DNA of 64,000 bases. It comes from PALSA-612 sp963776375. Lineage in GTDB: Bacteria > Actinomycetota > Thermoleophilia > Gaiellales > Gaiellaceae. The notes under the pieces were generated by a model. It searched no databases, was not told the origin of the DNA, and saw nothing but the letters and a program-made list of their open reading frames with translations. Below are positions 61,181 through 64,000 of this stretch, piece by piece. Position 1 is the stretch's first letter; each line of letters opens with the position of its first letter. Position numbers and translations under genes: made by a program. The DNA is taken from positions 124,001 to 188,000 of the forward strand of contig CAVZMF010000006.1 in NCBI GenBank assembly GCA_963776375.1, read 5' to 3'.

Positions 61181-61276
61181 ATCGGAAGGCCGTCGCAGGG
61201 GGGAGGCCAACCCGAGTAACCGGGCGTGGTGGATGGGCGAGGAAGGGCGAGGAAGCGACACCAAGAACGAAACTCG

Positions 61277-61419
61277 TTGAACTCGACGGTCACCCCGGCC
61301 GCCCAGGTGGTCAACGTCGTGAAGAACGGCCAGGGCGTCATGCCGTCGTATCGCGACCGGCTGACGCCGGGCAGGTCGCGCAGCTGGCCGCGTTCGTCTC
61401 GATCACCGCCGGCTCCTAG
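61277..61419 (+). pseudogene. Cytochrome c, C-terminal fragment
   Basis: TVTPAAQVVNVVKNGQGVMPSYRDRLTPG followed, after one missing base near 61370, by QVAQLAAFVSITAGS and a stop. This is the Met-ligand region and final helix of a class I c-type cytochrome (G-x-MPSY...LTPxQVxxLAAFVS). The CxxCH haem site and everything before it are missing. Confidence 0.7.
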
Positions 61420-61431
61420 CGCCGAGCCGCC

Positions 61432-62887
61432 CTATGCGGCTCTGTCGAGTGAACGAAGCCCCGTGTCGGCGACGAAGGCGACGATCGCTCGTGCCAGCCG
61501 CGCGCCGGTTGGCGACCTCGTGGTTCCAGAGCGCGACCGGGGAGCCGTCGGGCCCCGCGAGCAACGATCCAGCCGTCGACAGGCCGAGCGCACGCGCGGC
61601 CATCGCGTCCAGCCGCTCCACGGTCACCGGTGGCGAGCCTGAGTGGTTGCTCGGCGGGCACTCGCAGTCGGGCCCGGCGAACAGCGTCAGGCCCTCGGTG
61701 AGCAGGTCGAGCGTCGACACGAGCTGCCCGTTGCGCGGCAGCCAGACGTGGGCGACGCGGCCTCCGATGTCCGCGTTGAGGCCGGCGGCTGTGCTGAGGA
61801 TCGAGCCGTCGGCACGCGCAGAACGCAGTGTGTTGAACTCCGCCACCGGCCTGCGCTCACGCTCGTAGCGCTCGAGCAGCCCGTCCTGCGCCCAGCCGCG
61901 GAGCACCCAGGCCAGTCTCCAGCCGATGTCGAACCCGTCGCGGATCGCGGTGTTGAGGCCGGTGCCGCCGCGCGGCGTCACACGGTGCGCGGCATCGCCG
62001 ATCAGGAACGCGTCGCCTTCTCGGAATCGCTCGGCGAGCCCGACCCCGAACGCGACCGGAATCGCGCGCTCGATCTCGACCGGCAGACCGGGGACTCCGG
62101 CTGCGTCGCGGATCCACTGCGCGAGCTGGTCGTGCGACAGCGCCTCGACATCGCCGGCCTCGCCTTCCCGGTCCATGGCGAACACCCAGCGGTCGGGCTT
62201 GCCCGCAGGGATGAAGCTGCTTCCGTCGCCGAGGAAGTAGATGCCGTAGCGGTGGTCGCGAACGAGCTCCCAGAGCGGCGCGTGGAACAGCACCGCGAGC
62301 CGTTCGGCGAGTCGCCCGTCGCCCTCCGACGCGATCCCGAGCGCCGCCCGCACCCGGCTTCGCACGCCGTCGGCGCCGACCACGTACCTGGCGCAGATGC
62401 GGCGGCGCCCGCTCGGGCCCTCGAGTGTGAGCACGTGGCCTCCGTCTGCTTCGCGCTCGAGCGAGAGGAGCTCGACACCCCGCTCGAGACGCACGCTTCC
62501 GAAGGAGCCGAGATGCTCCTCGAGCAAGGGCTCCAGCTCGTCCTGCGGCAGGCAGGCGGGAGACGTCGGGCTGACCAGAGCCGCCTGCTCGCGCGTCGGC
62601 AGGCCAACCTCCACGGGTGCCCCCTGGCCCGCCTCGACGAGTGTCGGACACGCCCACGCCTGCCACTCGACGTCGATCGAACGCTCCCACGCCTTCGCCT
62701 CGAGGCCCCAGCGGCGCAGCAGCTCCATCGTGCCCGTGCTCGCCACGGTCGCTCGCGGCAGCATCGAGCTCGACGGCCGTCGCTCGACGACGAGCGTCTC
62801 GACTCCGTACGAACCGAGTGTCACGGCGCTCGCCAGACCGCCAGGACCGGCGCCCACGACCGCCACCTCGAATTCCTCCCGAACCAT
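61432..62887 (-). CDS. FAD-dependent aromatic monooxygenase-like enzyme
   Basis: About 484 residues after correction. VAVVGAGPGGLASAVTLGSYGVETLVVERR is the FAD-binding start; RLERGVELLSLERE, RYVVGADGVRSRVR, and FLIGDAAHRVTPRGGTGLNTAIRDGFDIGWRLAWVLRGWA are the DG and GD motifs of PHBH/TfdB-type flavin hydroxylases. An extra base near 61505 hides the true C-terminus RLARAIVAFVADTGLRSLDR. GTGGGGG lies 4 bases before ATG 62887. Divergent from the TetR gene, its likely regulator. Confidence 0.87.
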
Positions 62888-62938
62888 CTTTCCCCCACCT
62901 TTCATCGGACAATGTGTGCGGTGAAGCCTAGCATTCGA

Positions 62939-62955
62939 TCGGACGCTATGTCCGA
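62939..62955. promoter_or_regulatory. TetR-type operator overlapping the regulator start codon
   Basis: TCGGAC-GCTAT-GTCCGA is a perfect inverted repeat that covers ATG 62948. A second TCGGAC half-site is at 62905-62910, beside the start of the monooxygenase gene. The pair spans the whole 60-base divergent promoter. Confidence 0.65.
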
Positions 62956-63616
62956 CGAAGGTACGATTCGCGACGTCGTGACGGTTCGGTCCTACGAGCA
63001 GCGCGCGCGGGCCGAGGAGGCCGAGCGCACGCGTATCCGGATCATCGAGGCGGTCTTCGTCCGCCTGAGCGCGGCGCCGGCCGAGCCGATCGCGATCGAC
63101 CGGATCGCCCAGGCGGCTGGGGTCGCACGGTCGACCGTCTACGCGATCTTCGGCTCGCGTGCGGGGCTCTTCGACGCCGTCGGTCGCGAGCTCCTGACGC
63201 GCTCGGGCTACGAGCGGCTTGTCGATGCGAAGCATCAGCCGGACGCGCGCGACCACCTCCGTGTCGGCTTGCGTGCGTCGACCGAGATGCTGGCCGCGAA
63301 CCGCGACATCTACCGGGCGCTGCGCTCGATGGCGCAGCTCGACGAGCAGGCCGTCGGCGACGTGGTGGCACGGATGGACGAGGAGCGGGCCGCCGGGATG
63401 GCCCGGCTGGCAGGACGGCTCGCCGCCCAGGGCGTGCTCCGCGACGACCTCGGCGCCGAGGCCGCCGAGCACATCCTCTGGGTGCTGACGAGCTTCGAGA
63501 GCTTCGACCTGCTCTTCATAGGCCGCGGTCTCTCGATCGATCGTACGGTCGATCTCCTGATCGACGTGGCCGAGCGCGCCCTCTACACGGAGCCCTACAA
63601 CCCCGCGTCGCGCTAG
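62948..63616 (+). CDS. TetR-family transcriptional regulator
   Basis: 222 residues. The N-terminal HTH reads EEAERTRIRIIEAVFVRLSAAPAEPIAIDRIAQAAGVARSTVYAIFGSRAGLFDAVGREL; the C-terminal all-helical ligand domain follows. Divergent from the FAD monooxygenase, so it probably represses that gene and itself until a substrate binds. The operator at 62939 lies on its own start codon. Confidence 0.9.
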   Translation: MSDEGTIRDVVTVRSYEQRARAEEAERTRIRIIEAVFVRLSAAPAEPIAIDRIAQAAGVARSTVYAIFGSRAGLFDAVGRELLTRSGYERLVDAKHQPDARDHLRVGLRASTEMLAANRDIYRALRSMAQLDEQAVGDVVARMDEERAAGMARLAGRLAAQGVLRDDLGAEAAEHILWVLTSFESFDLLFIGRGLSIDRTVDLLIDVAERALYTEPYNPASR

Positions 63617-63908
63617 CCTGCCATCGCGGGCGGTGACGGGCGCGACCCTCGCGGCCCGATCAGCTCCGGGTCCCGAGGGCCGGGTCCCGCCCCAGGGGCC
63701 CGGGGCGGAGTCCCGCGCCTCGGACGGAGTTCAGGGGGGAGGGCTACCCGCCTTTCGGCGGCGGCCACCGGCCGGTCCTCGCGCACGCGTGCGGGAGTGT
63801 GCGGGGGACGAGGAGCGTGTGCGCTCGCGTTGGTTGGTTGCCTTCCGCTATGCCTGGGGCTTGCTCCTGCCCCTGGGCGCGCGTAGTTGCCCGGACTAGA
63901 TCCGCGAG
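63617..63908. other. GC-rich non-coding stretch
   Basis: No credible gene. The region after the TetR stop has CCCTCG/CGAGGG pairing that may terminate it, and one GGAGTCCCGCGC copy (63708) related to those at 61.1 kb. Confidence 0.4.
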
Positions 63909-64000
63909 GTGCCGCTTTTGCTCTTCGAGGAAGCCGTCTTCGTGCGGCTTCAGCCCGAGCGCTGGGAGGAGCGTGTGCTCGTGGGCAAGCGGATAGCACC
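63909..64000 (+). CDS. Partial ORF at the right edge
   Basis: From GTG 63909 the frame is open to the edge: LLLFEEAVFVRLQPERWEER then VLVGKRIA. The composition looks like coding sequence and an in-frame TAG lies 12 bases upstream. Too short to identify. Confidence 0.35.
   Translation, partial: MPLLLFEEAVFVRLQPERWEERVLVGKRIA

Larger units (their letters stand above)
60626..61431. other. Non-coding scar: tRNA halves, short repeats, gene fragment
   Basis: 806 bases without an intact gene. In order: a GGGTGC/GCACCC hairpin (60785-60801), a - strand tRNA 3' half (60811-60870), a + strand tRNA 3' half (60914-60962), four 9-base GTGCGA iterons (61005-61037), copies of GGAGTCCCG at 61074, 61096, 61128 and 61171, and the C-terminal end of a cytochrome c (to 61419). 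It looks like the junction left by insertion and loss of a mobile element, or a mis-assembly. Confidence 0.6.

Noticed and set aside
60662..61264. 200-codon - strand ORF containing GIEPATSRV
   Set aside because: This phrase is the translation of a tRNA T arm and acceptor and often appears as a spurious protein beside tRNA genes.
60785..64000. Shared GCGGATAGCACC at 60788 and 63989 as att sites of an element
   Set aside because: Twelve-base matches are expected by chance many times in 64 kb. No integrase or transposase lies between them.
1..64000. CRISPR array, rRNA operon, prophage or insertion sequence
   Set aside because: No regularly spaced repeat-spacer pattern, rRNA motifs, phage structural genes or transposase domains were seen.

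Overview
The window is about 70 percent GC and reads as a chromosomal stretch of a high-GC actinobacterium. The gene set (PAC2-family protein, DUF3052, DipZ-type thiol oxidoreductase, two-subunit 2-oxoacid:ferredoxin oxidoreductase, HdeD-like protein, TreT-like trehalose synthase) and the many apparently leaderless promoters suggest class Thermoleophilia, probably a Gaiellales/Solirubrobacterales-like environmental lineage. That placement is inference from gene content. Single-base indels break at least 15 otherwise well-preserved genes, mostly as one extra base in a G/C run. Uncorrected sequencing error is the likeliest cause, so I annotate such genes as whole loci and give the approximate break points.

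Layout. Positions 1-8.6 kb hold the start of an M16 peptidase, a haem-degrading-domain protein, an HdeD-like protein, an OsmC / class-V aminotransferase / DUF3052 operon, the glycosylase gene mug, glutamine-dependent nadE behind a palindromic promoter, a methyltransferase and an acetyl-CoA synthetase-like enzyme. At 8.6-10.6 kb an XRE-HTH/TPR regulator is followed at once by a 32-residue exported-looking peptide, an arrangement like the RRNPP quorum-sensing systems of Firmicutes. At 10.6-23 kb lie a secreted thioredoxin-like protein, selD, ctaA, a PAC2 protein, tag, an FMN-binding protein, dipZ, a helicase, proC and an alkA-like glycosylase. At 23-28.4 kb are a methyltransferase, an O-antigen ligase-like protein, NfeD and korAB.

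From 28.4 to 36.2 kb the window is dominated by exported proteins: two RTX-repeat proteins, a collagen-like/lamin-tail protein, and a three-gene cluster with an NlpC/P60-like enzyme. At 36.2-36.6 kb a DCC-family thiol oxidoreductase is complete except for an in-frame TGA exactly at the first redox Cys. With selD in the same window this is a strong selenoprotein candidate. From 36.6 to 48 kb come DedA, an SGNH hydrolase, a sugar transferase, an AidB-type dehydrogenase, glycogen phosphorylase, a YcaQ remnant with an internal deletion, a murein endopeptidase, a LuxR/TPR regulator and a dienelactone-hydrolase-like protein. From 48 to 59.5 kb come a truncated cyclase, a cyclic-nucleotide-binding protein, ppk1, a large cyclase/ATPase/TPR protein, a GYD protein, a trehalose synthase, and an operon for a flavin reductase-like protein, an M20 peptidase and an ATP-grasp ligase.

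The last 5 kb hold a secreted beta-helix protein, then an 800-base scar with two head-to-head tRNA 3' halves, short direct repeats and the C-terminal end of a cytochrome c. After the scar come a FAD monooxygenase and a divergent TetR regulator with an operator over its start codon. No CRISPR array, complete insertion sequence, prophage or rRNA gene was seen.
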